Of a stretch of DNA of 64,000 nucleotides, positions 1 through 8,272 are shown in pieces. Source of the DNA: Kangiella marina (lineage in GTDB: Bacteria > Pseudomonadota > Gammaproteobacteria > Enterobacterales > Kangiellaceae); NCBI RefSeq assembly GCF_039541235.1, contig NZ_BAABFV010000001.1, positions 186,001-250,000 of the forward strand, in the 5' to 3' direction. How positions within the stretch are numbered: the stretch's first letter is position 1; each line of letters begins with the position of its first letter. A program made the translations under genes and the position numbers. The notes beneath the pieces are model-generated. The model made no database searches, was not told the DNA's origin, and saw nothing but the letters and a program-made list of their open reading frames with translations.

Positions 1-119
1 CAAACACACAGCATGTGTTTAACGCCCTGTTCTCTGGCATGGTTCAGTGCACCATCAAGATTGCCTTCGAACGGCTCTAGGTCCAGTCTGTCTAGATGAC
101 AATGCGAGTCAATCAGCAT
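1..119 (-). CDS. ycfH: TatD/YcfH-family metal-dependent DNase, N-terminal fragment
   Basis: Only the first 39 codons lie in the window; the rest runs off the left edge. The start ATG is at 117-119. The peptide begins MLIDSHCHLDRLDL, the typical opening of TatD-type amidohydrolases, where the HxH pair of the first beta strand binds the divalent metals. The family are cytosolic TIM-barrel nucleases or hydrolases. In Pseudomonas and E. coli a TatD homologue also lies beside pilZ or holB, so this is the distal gene of the pabC-mltG-tmk-holB-pilZ run. The identification is firm at family level; the substrate cannot be judged from this fragment. Confidence 0.85.
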   Translation of the reverse strand, partial: MLIDSHCHLDRLDLEPFEGNLDGALNHAREQGVKHMLCV

Positions 120-167
120 AAATATTTAGCAAGTTGAGCGGAAATTGAGGCGCGTAGAGTAACACGA

Positions 168-191
168 GCGCCCATGAATTTATATGGGCGC
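168..191. repeat. 8-bp inverted repeat between pilZ and tatD
   Basis: GCGCCCAT at 168-175 pairs perfectly with ATGGGCGC at 184-191 across an 8-nt loop. There is no T-run after it on the minus strand, so it is not a classical terminator. It may be an RNA-processing or mRNA-stabilising hairpin just after the pilZ stop codon. Confidence 0.5.
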
Positions 192-197
192 CAAGGA

Positions 198-548
198 TTA
201 CATGGTGTGAGTGGGTTTGTCGGATTCTAGCTTTCCCGCCAAAAGGTTTTCAATAGTATTTTTGGCTTTACCTTTATCTTGGTCACTAAACTGAATCCCA
301 ATACCAGCGCGACGGTTTCCTTGAGCGCCGATTGGCGTTACCCAAACGACTTTACCGGCGATAGGAAGCTTTTCAGGCTCATCGACAATAGCCAATAGCA
401 TAAAGACTTCATCGCCTAAGTCATAAGCTTTAGTTGTTTGAATAAAGAGACCGCCATTAACCACAAACGGCATATACGCGGAGTAAAGGTCTTCTTTGTC
501 CTCTACATGAATGGTTAATATCCCCGGGCCGGTTCTTTCAATTCGCAT
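198..548 (-). CDS. pilZ: Type IV pilus assembly PilZ protein
   Basis: A 116-residue single PilZ-fold protein of the founding type, needed for type IV pilus biogenesis through contact with the assembly ATPase. It has the family sequence SAYMPFVVNGGLFIQT and the conserved tail ending SDKPTHTM, which is important for PilB interaction in characterised homologues. It lacks the N-terminal RxxxR and the D/NxSxxG motif needed to bind c-di-GMP: NGGLF stands at the equivalent place. It is therefore probably a protein-interaction module and not a second-messenger receptor. It lies 35 bp downstream of holB, the same neighbourhood as pilZ in Pseudomonas. Identification is confident; the pilus role is inferred, because no other pil gene is in the window. 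Confidence 0.9.
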   Translation of the reverse strand: MRIERTGPGILTIHVEDKEDLYSAYMPFVVNGGLFIQTTKAYDLGDEVFMLLAIVDEPEKLPIAGKVVWVTPIGAQGNRRAGIGIQFSDQDKGKAKNTIENLLAGKLESDKPTHTM

Positions 549-583
549 GTAAACAGTTCCTTAAAAAGTGATTCAGCTTTAAG

Positions 584-1606
584 TTAGCTCGCTATATTTT
601 TGTATTTTATGGCAATTTGCGAACTGTATATTAAAAAACTTTGCCAAGATGCCATTAGATTAGCTGGACTTTTGAGCTTAATCAACCGCTGCATTTCAAT
701 TATTTTTGATAGTAACAGCATCACGCCTTTTGGGGAAATTGTTTCCGCAATTGGCCTTGTAGCTCCAAACTGCCCTTTAAGCTGAACTACATCTTCACCA
801 GCCCCCTGCTGCACATACAGCACGTCGTGGAATAAAAACTGACACCAAAAAACACAGTTTTCTAATTCACTTTGCCAGCGCTCAGCGACGTCCATAGGTG
901 ATTGCTTACCTTGGACAATGTCCGAATAATCGTAAATAAATTCACCACTTTTAAACGCCTGACCATCTTCGACAAACGACTCAACTTTATAAGGCGCGGT
1001 TGGAAATAGCTGAATAGCAGCCTCCATTTCACCACTGATGAAGTCATGGCGCTGTTCCAGCCACTGCCTCGTCACGGCAACATCTGCTACGCCAACTTTA
1101 CGCAACTGGGCACGACTTTTAATGGTCGCTGGCACGCCTTGAAGCTGTTCTGCTTGTAGTAACAGCAAAGTATTTGGCTGAGGCTCTTCGAGCGTTTTAA
1201 GTAACGCATTGAACGAACTCGCGTTCAGTGCATGCACATCGGTAATGTTAGCGATTTTCCACCCAGCTTGATGCGATGATTCTTGCATATGCTCGATCAG
1301 TTCCCGAACTTGTGCCACGGCAATCTGTGTCTTGCCCTCTTCAACCGCCAAACAATGGTAGTCCGGGTGACTGCCTGCTTCAAATAGCTGACAACTTTTG
1401 CACTGTCCGCAAGCACCAGCGTGTTTAGTTTCAGCACCACACAGCATCCACTGGGCCACGGACACCGAAAAGTCCTCTCGACCGACACCTTCTTCACCCA
1501 ATAGCAAAATGGAGTGCGGCAGCTGCCCCTGCTCATATTGTCGAGATATTTGCTCAAACGGCTCCTTTTGCCAAGGCGCTAACCGCTCTTCTGTCAGTGA
1601 ACTCAT
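584..1606 (-). CDS. holB: DNA polymerase III subunit delta prime
   Basis: A 340-residue clamp-loader subunit that opens the beta sliding clamp with delta and tau/gamma. The AAA+ fold is recognisable: a degenerate P-loop GEEGVGRE at about 37-44, four zinc-site cysteines C56, C66, C69 and C72, and FNALLKTLEEP at about 132-142. The usual SRC sensor motif of clamp loaders reads SRA at 164-166. The degenerate P-loop fits delta prime, which does not hydrolyse ATP. The gene starts inside the last codons of tmk (4-bp overlap), so translation is probably coupled. Length is close to E. coli HolB (334 aa). Confidence 0.93.
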   Translation of the reverse strand: MSSLTEERLAPWQKEPFEQISRQYEQGQLPHSILLLGEEGVGREDFSVSVAQWMLCGAETKHAGACGQCKSCQLFEAGSHPDYHCLAVEEGKTQIAVAQVRELIEHMQESSHQAGWKIANITDVHALNASSFNALLKTLEEPQPNTLLLLQAEQLQGVPATIKSRAQLRKVGVADVAVTRQWLEQRHDFISGEMEAAIQLFPTAPYKVESFVEDGQAFKSGEFIYDYSDIVQGKQSPMDVAERWQSELENCVFWCQFLFHDVLYVQQGAGEDVVQLKGQFGATRPIAETISPKGVMLLLSKIIEMQRLIKLKSPANLMASWQSFLIYSSQIAIKYKNIAS

Positions 1607-2250
1607 GCAGATACCACCTGCTGATAAAATAAGTCTAACGTTTGCTCAATTTGCTGCTGAACATCCTCAATCGAGCCCTCTGCATTTATAACCTTCATTC
1701 GGTCGGGTTCAGCTTGCGCAATGTTAAGATACCCTTCTCTAACTTTATTGAAGAAGTCGATTTCCTCTTCCTCGAACCGATCGGCTGGACCTCGCTGTCG
1801 GGCGCGCTCAAGTCCCACCTCAATCGGTAAGTCCAACATCAGTGTTAAATCAGGCTTAAAGCCCTGCAACGACCACTCTTCGAGTTGTTTCAATTTATCG
1901 AAGCCTAGGTTGCGCCCTGCGCCTTGATAAGCGTAGCTGGCGTCGGTGAAGCGATCACACAGCACCCAAGTCCCAGCGTCTAACGCAGGAATGATCTTGT
2001 TGTAGACGTGTTGGCACCGAGCGGCAAACATAAGCAGTAGCTCTGTCTGCTCGTTAACCCTTTCTTCACGTTTACTGAGTAGCAACCCGCGAATTTCCTC
2101 AGCAAAAGGCGTTCCGCCAGGTTCGCGCGTATGAATCACCTCATGCCCTTTACGCTCAAGCCACTGTTTGACATAAGCCATATTGGTAGATTTACCGACA
2201 CCTTCTGTGCCTTCAACGGTAATGAAGCGACCTTTACTCATACTCATCAT
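1603..2250 (-). CDS. tmk: Thymidylate kinase
   Basis: A cytosolic kinase converting dTMP to dTDP with ATP, 215 residues, the usual size. The P-loop is GTEGVGKST at about 14-22. The DR motif occurs in LCDRFTDASYAYQGAGR, and the LID region carries the basic and acidic run RQRGPADRFEEEE typical of the E. coli-type enzyme. The start ATG lies 2 bp after the mltG stop codon and the 3' end overlaps holB, so it sits in a tight pabC-mltG-tmk-holB-pilZ operon. A second possible start is the in-frame Met at residue 4, three codons further in; no strong ribosome site separates the two. Confidence 0.95.
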   Translation of the reverse strand: MMSMSKGRFITVEGTEGVGKSTNMAYVKQWLERKGHEVIHTREPGGTPFAEEIRGLLLSKREERVNEQTELLLMFAARCQHVYNKIIPALDAGTWVLCDRFTDASYAYQGAGRNLGFDKLKQLEEWSLQGFKPDLTLMLDLPIEVGLERARQRGPADRFEEEEIDFFNKVREGYLNIAQAEPDRMKVINAEGSIEDVQQQIEQTLDLFYQQVVSA

Positions 2251-2252
2251 GC

Positions 2253-3254
2253 TTAACGATTTAATTGGTATTTTTGAACAGCTCGATTGTGTTCACGAAG
2301 GGTTTTACTAAAGTGATGACTACCATCGCCTTTAGCCACAAAATATAGCGTATCGCCATCGGCTGGGTTAACAGCCGCATGGATCGCATCACGCCCAACG
2401 ATGGCTATCGGTGTTGGTGGTAAACCTTTATGCACATACGTGTTCCAGCGATGCGGGCTTCTGATATCTTTGCGACGAATGTTGCCATCAAAATTAGGCA
2501 ACAAGCCATAAATAATGGTGGGATCTGTTTGCAGCAACATACCGCGCTTTAAACGGCGCACAAAAACCCCTGAAATTTGAGAGCGCTCACTCGGAACAGC
2601 GGTTTCCTTTTCAACAATTGAAGCCATAATCAACGCTTCATACGGCTCTTCATAAGGTAGGTCTTGAGCGCGCTGCTGCCACTCTTCCTGAAGAACTCTG
2701 TCAAGCCGCTTGTTGGCACGCTTCAGAATATCAATATCCGTATCACCCTTCGTAAACTGATAAGTGTCAGCAAAGAATAATCCTTCAGGATAATCTTTCC
2801 CGGTAAACTGAAGCTGTTGCCACGTCTTTGAATATTCTTGGTTTGAATCAATCGTCTGCACTAAGTCATCATTGTTAGCCAAAGCAGCTAACACTTCATA
2901 GATGTTAGCGCCTTCCACTAACGTCACTTGATAGGTGATGACATCGCCAGCTACCAAACGCTGCAACACATCTACCGCCGTCATGTCTGGGCTAACGGCA
3001 TAATTACCAGCCTTAATCTCTCTGAGTTCAGGCTTGAGGCGCATTAAAATTTGGTAGTAATAATAATTATCAATCCGACCTTGGTCATACCATTTCTGCC
3101 CTAAACCAAAGGCGCTTTGACCTTTCGACACCTGGAGCTCTTGTTGCAAGCCTAATGGTTTCTCGACGAAGGTCTGAAACCCTTGCCATAGGTACGCTGT
3201 TACTCCTGCAAAAGCGACCAATACAATCAATACAAAAATAAAGAATTTTTTCAT
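2253..3254 (-). CDS. mltG: Endolytic murein transglycosylase MltG
   Basis: A 333-residue inner-membrane protein that cleaves nascent glycan strands and sets their length. An N-terminal membrane anchor covers about residues 4-23, followed by a LysM-like region and the YceG/MltG catalytic domain. The active-site motif ASIVEKETAVPSER places the catalytic glutamate at about E215, equivalent to E218 of E. coli. The sequence PEGLFFADTYQF is also characteristic of the family. The gene lies 30 bp after pabC and 2 bp before tmk, the canonical gammaproteobacterial order. Confidence 0.95.
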   Translation of the reverse strand: MKKFFIFVLIVLVAFAGVTAYLWQGFQTFVEKPLGLQQELQVSKGQSAFGLGQKWYDQGRIDNYYYYQILMRLKPELREIKAGNYAVSPDMTAVDVLQRLVAGDVITYQVTLVEGANIYEVLAALANNDDLVQTIDSNQEYSKTWQQLQFTGKDYPEGLFFADTYQFTKGDTDIDILKRANKRLDRVLQEEWQQRAQDLPYEEPYEALIMASIVEKETAVPSERSQISGVFVRRLKRGMLLQTDPTIIYGLLPNFDGNIRRKDIRSPHRWNTYVHKGLPPTPIAIVGRDAIHAAVNPADGDTLYFVAKGDGSHHFSKTLREHNRAVQKYQLNR

Positions 3255-3284
3255 TAAGAATCGTTGTCGTAGTTGTTATAAACG

Positions 3285-4097
3285 TTATTTTACAAAAGCC
3301 TGCTCATGATATTGCTCTTGCAAGCCTTTAATATCTGGCGATACATCATACCGATGTTGCAAAATTTTAGTAACAGGAATCATACCGTAAAGTGCGTTAG
3401 TTACCATACAGTAGTCCGCCTGCTGTAGCACTTCCAGCCCAAACTGAGACTCTTTGACATGCTCCTGCTGACTGAGTAACCAACGTCGAACCGTACCGTT
3501 AACGCCAGCATTAGTGACCGATGGTGTATACCAAGCATCATTCAGCCAAAAATAAATGTTGGTTTTGCTACCACCAATGATCTGCTTGCCTGCCAACATA
3601 ATACCATCAAAACAATTCTCAGGAATTTCGTTTTGCGCCAGTACTTGTGGAAGTCGGTTAAGGTGTTTAATGCCTGCAATTGCAGTATTGATACTGTCAT
3701 TGGTCTGACAAAGCCCCAATTCAACGCCCTGCTTGCTCGCAGAAGCTAGGCTCAGAGGGAAACTAGACCATCTCACGATGTGAGTCACCTTTGGCTCATC
3801 AGGCGCTTTGTAGCCTCTATTACCAACGCCACGAGTCACGGTTAGGCGGATAGCCCCCTGCTCCTCGTGTTGCACAGCTATCAATTTCTCGATGTCTCGC
3901 TCAATTTGAGTCACATCAATCTCAGGAAACCCGAGCTTGGCTGCGCTGAAACGGATTCTATCTACGTGCAGTCGCCAATGCTCAACTTTTCCCTCTCTAA
4001 CTCTCAGCGTGGAAAAAAAGCCATCCCCATACAGCAAGCCTCGATCAGAAATATCAATCGATAAAGCGTCTTGTCCATTTACTACGGCTTTGACCAT
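3285..4097 (-). CDS. pabC: Aminodeoxychorismate lyase
   Basis: A fold-type IV PLP enzyme that releases pyruvate from 4-amino-4-deoxychorismate to give p-aminobenzoate for folate. The proposed start is the second of two adjacent ATGs at 4097, giving 270 residues, because AAAGG lies 6 nt upstream and family homology begins there. The frame stays open to 4157, but that extension looks non-family. The PLP lysine is K144 in GIKHLNRLPQVLAQNE. The sequence RGLLYGDGFFSTLRV near the N-terminus is typical. Branched-chain aminotransferases share the fold, but length and the mltG-tmk neighbourhood fit PabC. Confidence 0.92.
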   Translation of the reverse strand: MVKAVVNGQDALSIDISDRGLLYGDGFFSTLRVREGKVEHWRLHVDRIRFSAAKLGFPEIDVTQIERDIEKLIAVQHEEQGAIRLTVTRGVGNRGYKAPDEPKVTHIVRWSSFPLSLASASKQGVELGLCQTNDSINTAIAGIKHLNRLPQVLAQNEIPENCFDGIMLAGKQIIGGSKTNIYFWLNDAWYTPSVTNAGVNGTVRRWLLSQQEHVKESQFGLEVLQQADYCMVTNALYGMIPVTKILQHRYDVSPDIKGLQEQYHEQAFVK

Positions 4098-4242
4098 CAT
4101 AGACCTTTGATTAAATTGATTATTAATCCGTATTTTCGAATCAGAGAATGCTACCAAGCTTACACTTAGTGCATAGGAAAGAGCAATATAGGATTCATTC
4201 TACTGCTCCAAATTTAGCACAAGTTGACTGTTAAATCGGTGA

Positions 4243-4270
4243 TACAAAAAAGGCGGCCGAAGCCGCCTTA
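4243..4270 (-). terminator. Rho-independent terminator after fabF
   Basis: On the minus strand AAGGCGGC, loop TTCG, GCCGCCTT is followed directly by a short T-tract (stem arms 4250-4257 and 4262-4269). It lies 18 bp beyond the fabF stop codon and separates the fab genes from pabC. Confidence 0.9.
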
Positions 4271-4287
4271 CAGGATGCGATGAGTGA

Positions 4288-5526
4288 TTAGATTTTACTG
4301 AACAGCAATGACCCATTAGTGCCGCCGAAACCAAAAGAGTTACAAAGCACATGCTTCAACTCGGCCTCGCGCGCAGTATGAGGGACATAGTCTAAATCAC
4401 ACCCTTCACCAGGATTGTCCAAGTTAACCGTTGGTGGCGCTACTTGATCAACCAGTGCGAGCACACTGAAAATAGCCTCAACAGCGCCCGCGGCTCCTAG
4501 CAAGTGACCGGTCATCGATTTAGTCGAGCTAACCATAACCTTCTTAGCGTAATCACCAAATACCGACTTTACCGCGTCTGTTTCAGCAATATCACCCGCC
4601 GGTGTCGATGTACCATGGGCATTAATATACTGAATATCAGTCGTGTTCAGCTGCGCATCATTTAAAGCATTCACCATGGCTGCTGCTGCGCCCTCGCCGC
4701 CTGGAGGTGGCGAAGTAATGTGATGCGCATCAGCACTCATACCAAAGCCCGTCAACTCAGCGTAAATTTTAGCGCCGCGAGCTTTAGCGTGCTCATACTC
4801 TTCTAACATCATGACGCCAGCACCGTCACCCATGACGAAACCATCACGGTCTTGATCCCACGGACGACTTGCAGCATGCGGGTTATCGTTACGTGTAGAC
4901 AGAGCTTTTGCTGAGCTAAAACCGCCTAAAGCCGTTGGTGTTGTCGCTTTTTCAGCGCCACCCGCTAACATCGCATCAGCATCACCGTAAGCAATCATAC
5001 GCGCCGCGTGGCCAATAGTATGAACGCCCGTGGTACAAGCTGTAACGATAGCGATATTAGGACCTTTCAGACCATAATTAATCGATAAATGACCTGAAAT
5101 CATGTTGATAATAGAGCCTGGTACAAAGAATGGTGAAATTTTGCGAGGCCCCGACTTATCCCATAGCAAGGTATTCTTCTCGATGGTCTCTAAGCCACCG
5201 ATTCCAGCACCGACACAGGCACCAATACGGCCCGCATTCTCAGGAGTCACTTTAAGACCTGAGTCTTCCCAAGCCTGCGCTCCAGCTACAATACCGTACT
5301 GAATGAAGGGATCCATACGACGCGCATCTTTTTTCGAGATGGCAGGCTCAGGATCAAAGTTCTTCACTGCACATGAAAACTGTGTATTGAACTCACTGGC
5401 ATCGAAATCTTCAATCGGGCCTGCGCCGCTGCGTCCAGCTAAAATGCCTTCCCAAGAATCTTTAATGGTATTACCCAGCGGGCTTAACATACCTAAACCA
5501 GTAACAACAACTCTACGCTTACTCAA
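4288..5526 (-). CDS. fabF: 3-oxoacyl-ACP synthase II (KAS II)
   Basis: A condensing enzyme elongating acyl-ACP with malonyl-ACP. The best start is TTG at 5526, preceded by AGAGG at 6 nt spacing, giving 412 residues that begin [15 protein letters not shown] as in E. coli FabF (413 aa). An upstream in-frame extension to 5595 would add 23 residues unlike the family. The catalytic triad is visible: C164 in [12 protein letters not shown], His in NAHGTSTP, and His in [12 protein letters not shown]. The TTG start may reduce translation relative to the highly expressed acpP just upstream. A terminator lies in the acpP-fabF gap, so fabF transcripts arise by read-through or from a local promoter. Confidence 0.96.
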   Translation of the reverse strand: MSKRRVVVTGLGMLSPLGNTIKDSWEGILAGRSGAGPIEDFDASEFNTQFSCAVKNFDPEPAISKKDARRMDPFIQYGIVAGAQAWEDSGLKVTPENAGRIGACVGAGIGGLETIEKNTLLWDKSGPRKISPFFVPGSIINMISGHLSINYGLKGPNIAIVTACTTGVHTIGHAARMIAYGDADAMLAGGAEKATTPTALGGFSSAKALSTRNDNPHAASRPWDQDRDGFVMGDGAGVMMLEEYEHAKARGAKIYAELTGFGMSADAHHITSPPPGGEGAAAAMVNALNDAQLNTTDIQYINAHGTSTPAGDIAETDAVKSVFGDYAKKVMVSSTKSMTGHLLGAAGAVEAIFSVLALVDQVAPPTVNLDNPGEGCDLDYVPHTAREAELKHVLCNSFGFGGTNGSLLFSKI

Positions 5527-5579
5527 GGAACACCTCTCGATCAACATCTCACACAAGCCATGAAAACCAATGGCCATAC

Positions 5580-5616
5580 TAAAAAAAATGGGCAAAATAC
5601 CTTCGTATTTTACCCA
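5580..5616 (-). terminator. Terminator between acpP and fabF
   Basis: On the minus strand a 12-bp stem with one mismatch (TGGGTAAAATAC, loop GAAG, GTATTTTGCCCA; arms 5605-5616 and 5589-5600) is followed by eight T (5581-5588). It lies about 70 bp after the acpP stop and before fabF. It should give a short, abundant acpP mRNA with partial read-through into fabF. Confidence 0.85.
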
Positions 5617-5683
5617 TTATATTCGTTAACTATGACAATAAGATGTACAAATAGTTGTACGAATAGACTGCAGACGAGTTGGC

Positions 5684-5923
5684 TTACGCGTCAACATTAG
5701 CCTTAATGTAATCAATCGCTGCTTGAACAGTGTTGATTTTTTCAGCTTCTTCGTCTGGGATTTCAGTATCGAACTCTTCTTCAAGAGCCATAACTAGCTC
5801 AACTGTATCCAATGAATCAGCGCCTAGATCATCAACAAAAGACGCTTCAGCTGTTACTTCGTCTTCTTTAACACCTAGTTGTTCAACAACGATACCTTTT
5901 ACACGTTCTTCGATAGTACTCAT
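5684..5923 (-). CDS. acpP: Acyl carrier protein
   Basis: A 79-residue acidic carrier of acyl chains in fatty-acid synthesis. The 4'-phosphopantetheine site is S37 in [11 protein letters not shown]. The start at ATG 5923 gives [18 protein letters not shown], the standard ACP N-terminus, and GAGGAA lies about 9 nt upstream. The frame remains open for 22 more codons upstream without family similarity. It lies between fabG and fabF as in most proteobacteria, but with an unusually long 437-bp gap to fabG, which must hold its own promoter. Confidence 0.97.
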   Translation of the reverse strand: MSTIEERVKGIVVEQLGVKEDEVTAEASFVDDLGADSLDTVELVMALEEEFDTEIPDEEAEKINTVQAAIDYIKANVDA

Positions 5924-6360
5924 CTGTTTAAATTCCTCATTTATATCCACAGTATCACACTGCGTGGGTAGTTTAGTTAACTGAACCAAAGTTGCAAGTG
6001 TAAATTACCTTTTTCATTAAAGGTCAGACCACGAACAAGTTACAACTTTTGGTTAAAAATTAAAAGCAGATAATAACAAAAATCACCTGCTATTCACAAA
6101 ATATTTACTTAAAAAACTTACGGTTATGATGAAAACTTAATATACAAAATGACGCTATCACTGTTTAAATCTATTTAGAAGCGTTATTTTTTCTCTACAC
6201 TTGTCGAAGCTATAAAATTAAAGCCGACAGTTTCAAGTTTGTCTAAGCTGTGATTTTTGATGATTTGACAGGCAGATTTTAAACGCAGTTGCTGAGTGTA
6301 TATCTAATACATGATGCGACGAGTATAAAATCTAACACAGTCAAATCTCAAAAAGGACGC
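5924..6360. other. 437-bp AT-rich spacer between fabG and acpP
   Basis: No coding sequence is supported here. The region is AT-rich and should contain the acpP promoter on the minus strand. I see one candidate promoter, annotated separately, and no clear terminator for fabG. Confidence 0.6.
6070..6099 (-). promoter_or_regulatory. Candidate acpP promoter
   Basis: On the minus strand TTGTGA (6094-6099), an 18-bp spacer and TATTAT (6070-6075) resemble sigma-70 elements (4/6 and 5/6 matches). It would give a leader of roughly 140 nt. The region is AT-rich, so chance matches are likely. Confidence 0.3.
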
Positions 6361-7107
6361 TTAGATCATGTGCATCCCACCATTAACGTTGATCGTCTCA
6401 CCCGTAATGTAGCCCGACTGCTCTGACGCTAAAAAGCCAACAGCATTAGCGATTTCTTCTGGCTGACCTAAACGAGCCATAGGAATTTGGTCGAACATGG
6501 CTTGACGCTGATCATCATTGAGCGCTTTAGTCATATCAGTATCGATAAAGCCTGGAGCGACAACATTCACCGTAATTCCACGCGAGCCCACTTCACGCGC
6601 TAGCGACTTAGAGAACCCGATTAAACCCGCCTTGGCAGCGGAGTAATTCGCCTGCCCAGCGTTACCCATCGTACCTACAACGGAACCGATAGTAATGATT
6701 CTGCCCCACTTAGCTTTCATCATGCCGCGCAAACAAGCTTTCGACAAACGGAAAATTGATGATAGGTTTGTCTCTAAAATACTGTCCCACTCATCATCTT
6801 TCATACGCATCAATAGGTTGTCACGCGTAATACCGGCATTATTCACGAGAATATCAGGTGTACTACCCTGCTCGTCTTTAATCGTGTCCAGCACGCTCTT
6901 AATGCTCTCGACATCGGTCACGTTCAAGCACAGACCTGTTCCGTTTAGTCCTGCGGCTTTAAAGTTTTCAGTAATTTTTTCAGCACCGGATTCAGACGTC
7001 GCTGTACCGTATACGGTAGCACCCGACTTTGACAGGTTATGCGCGATTGCCTGACCAATACCACGGCTTGCACCAGTGACTAGTGCAACTTTTCCTTCAA
7101 TACTCAT
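6361..7107 (-). CDS. fabG: 3-oxoacyl-ACP reductase
   Basis: An NADPH-dependent short-chain dehydrogenase that reduces 3-oxoacyl-ACP in every elongation cycle. The 248 residues include the Rossmann motif TGASRGIG at 11-18, NNAG at about 89-92, and the catalytic S142, Y155 and K159 in NYSAAKAG. The C-terminus TGETINVNGGMHM matches E. coli FabG. It lies 28 bp after fabD, in the yceD-rpmF-plsX-fabH-fabD-fabG run. No terminator is evident after it. Confidence 0.96.
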   Translation of the reverse strand: MSIEGKVALVTGASRGIGQAIAHNLSKSGATVYGTATSESGAEKITENFKAAGLNGTGLCLNVTDVESIKSVLDTIKDEQGSTPDILVNNAGITRDNLLMRMKDDEWDSILETNLSSIFRLSKACLRGMMKAKWGRIITIGSVVGTMGNAGQANYSAAKAGLIGFSKSLAREVGSRGITVNVVAPGFIDTDMTKALNDDQRQAMFDQIPMARLGQPEEIANAVGFLASEQSGYITGETINVNGGMHMI

Positions 7108-7135
7108 ATTCTTGTCTACCTACCTAAAACTATGA

Positions 7136-8062
7136 TTAGTCTGCTAATGCAGCTTCAAATTTGTCCAGTGTACCTAGTGGTTTACCCGCTAAAGCACGAT
7201 CAATACGCTTAGCCAAACCACATAAAACATTGCCAGGCCCACACTCATAAAGCGATTCGACACCCTCTTCTTTTAAACGCTGAACCGTTTCTGTCCAACG
7301 AACAGGGTTATACAGTTGGCGAATCAAAGCGTCTTTTATGGCATCTGCTGTAGCCTCAGCGGAAACATCTACATTGTTAATCACGGGTATGTCAGGATTA
7401 TTAAAGTGTATTGTTTCTAATTTTTCTGCGAGCTGTTCAGCAGCAGGCTTCATCAAAGCACAGTGTGACGGAACACTTACTGGCAGTGGTAACGCACGTT
7501 TTGCACCAGCTTCTTTACACGCTTCCATCGCGCGCTCAACCGCTTCTGCACTACCTGCGATAACGACTTGGCCTGGCGAGTTATAATTTACCGCCTCAAC
7601 CACTTCATCGTTAGCGCTATCAGCACAAGCTTGACGTACTTTATCATCATCCAAGCCAATGATAGCCGCCATTTTACCTGTACCAGCAGGCACGGCCGCT
7701 TGCATAAACTCGCCACGCGCTTGAACCAGTGCCACAGCATCCTTCAATGATAAGACACCAGCTGCTACTAAGGCGCTGTATTCACCCAAACTATGTCCAG
7801 CTAGAAAAGCAGGCTTTTCACCGCCTTTTTCTAGCCATAAACGCCACAAAGCGATACTCGCTGTTAATAATGCAGGCTGCGTGTATTGAGTTTGATTCAA
7901 CTTCTCTTCATCGTTTTGAACCAGATCCCACAAGTTATAACCCAAGCCTTCACTCGCTTCAGCGAATGTCAATTCAATTAAAGGGCTTGAAGCGGCCACA
8001 TCCGCCAACATACCTAATGTCTGCGAACCCTGACCCGGAAATACAAATGCTGTTTTACTCAT
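7136..8062 (-). CDS. fabD: Malonyl-CoA:ACP transacylase
   Basis: Loads malonyl groups onto ACP for chain initiation and elongation. The ATG at 8062 gives 308 residues starting MSKTAFVFPGQGSQ, with GAGAAG just upstream; a TTG four codons earlier is less likely. The active-site serine is S91 in AGHSLGEYSAL and the catalytic His is H200 in VPSHCALM. The sequence GQVVIAG is also conserved. It follows fabH after a 210-bp gap that holds a large palindrome, an unusual break within this operon. Confidence 0.95.
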   Translation of the reverse strand: MSKTAFVFPGQGSQTLGMLADVAASSPLIELTFAEASEGLGYNLWDLVQNDEEKLNQTQYTQPALLTASIALWRLWLEKGGEKPAFLAGHSLGEYSALVAAGVLSLKDAVALVQARGEFMQAAVPAGTGKMAAIIGLDDDKVRQACADSANDEVVEAVNYNSPGQVVIAGSAEAVERAMEACKEAGAKRALPLPVSVPSHCALMKPAAEQLAEKLETIHFNNPDIPVINNVDVSAEATADAIKDALIRQLYNPVRWTETVQRLKEEGVESLYECGPGNVLCGLAKRIDRALAGKPLGTLDKFEAALAD

Positions 8063-8151
8063 AATACTTCTCAACTTAAAACCTATTTTGTTTTATATCA
8101 ATTAGTTATCTTTAGCTTTTAAAGTAATCTTTTAACTATGTATTGTTCGAA

Positions 8152-8264
8152 AAAAAGCTAGACGATGCTGAGGCGAGGCAGAAGACTTTGAAATATGAGG
8201 CGTTTAGTCTACTAAATAACGAATATTTCAAAGTCTGATAACAAAGCCTCAGCGAAGTATTAGC
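8152..8264. repeat. Long imperfect palindrome between fabD and fabH
   Basis: Nested arms pair across the region: GCTGAGGC (8167-8174) with GCCTCAGC (8246-8253), and the 14-mer AGACTTTGAAATAT (8183-8196) with its exact complement at 8223-8236. Outer AGCTA/TAGCT and A-rich/T-rich edges extend the dyad to about 110 bp. It could be an attenuator in the fabH-fabD mRNA or a small inverted-repeat mobile element. Confidence 0.75.
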
Positions 8265-8272
8265 TCTTTTGA

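Noticed and set aside
5527-5595. N-terminal extension of fabF to an upstream start
   Set aside because: The added residues are unlike KAS II enzymes, while TTG 5526 has a well-spaced AGAGG and the expected N-terminus.
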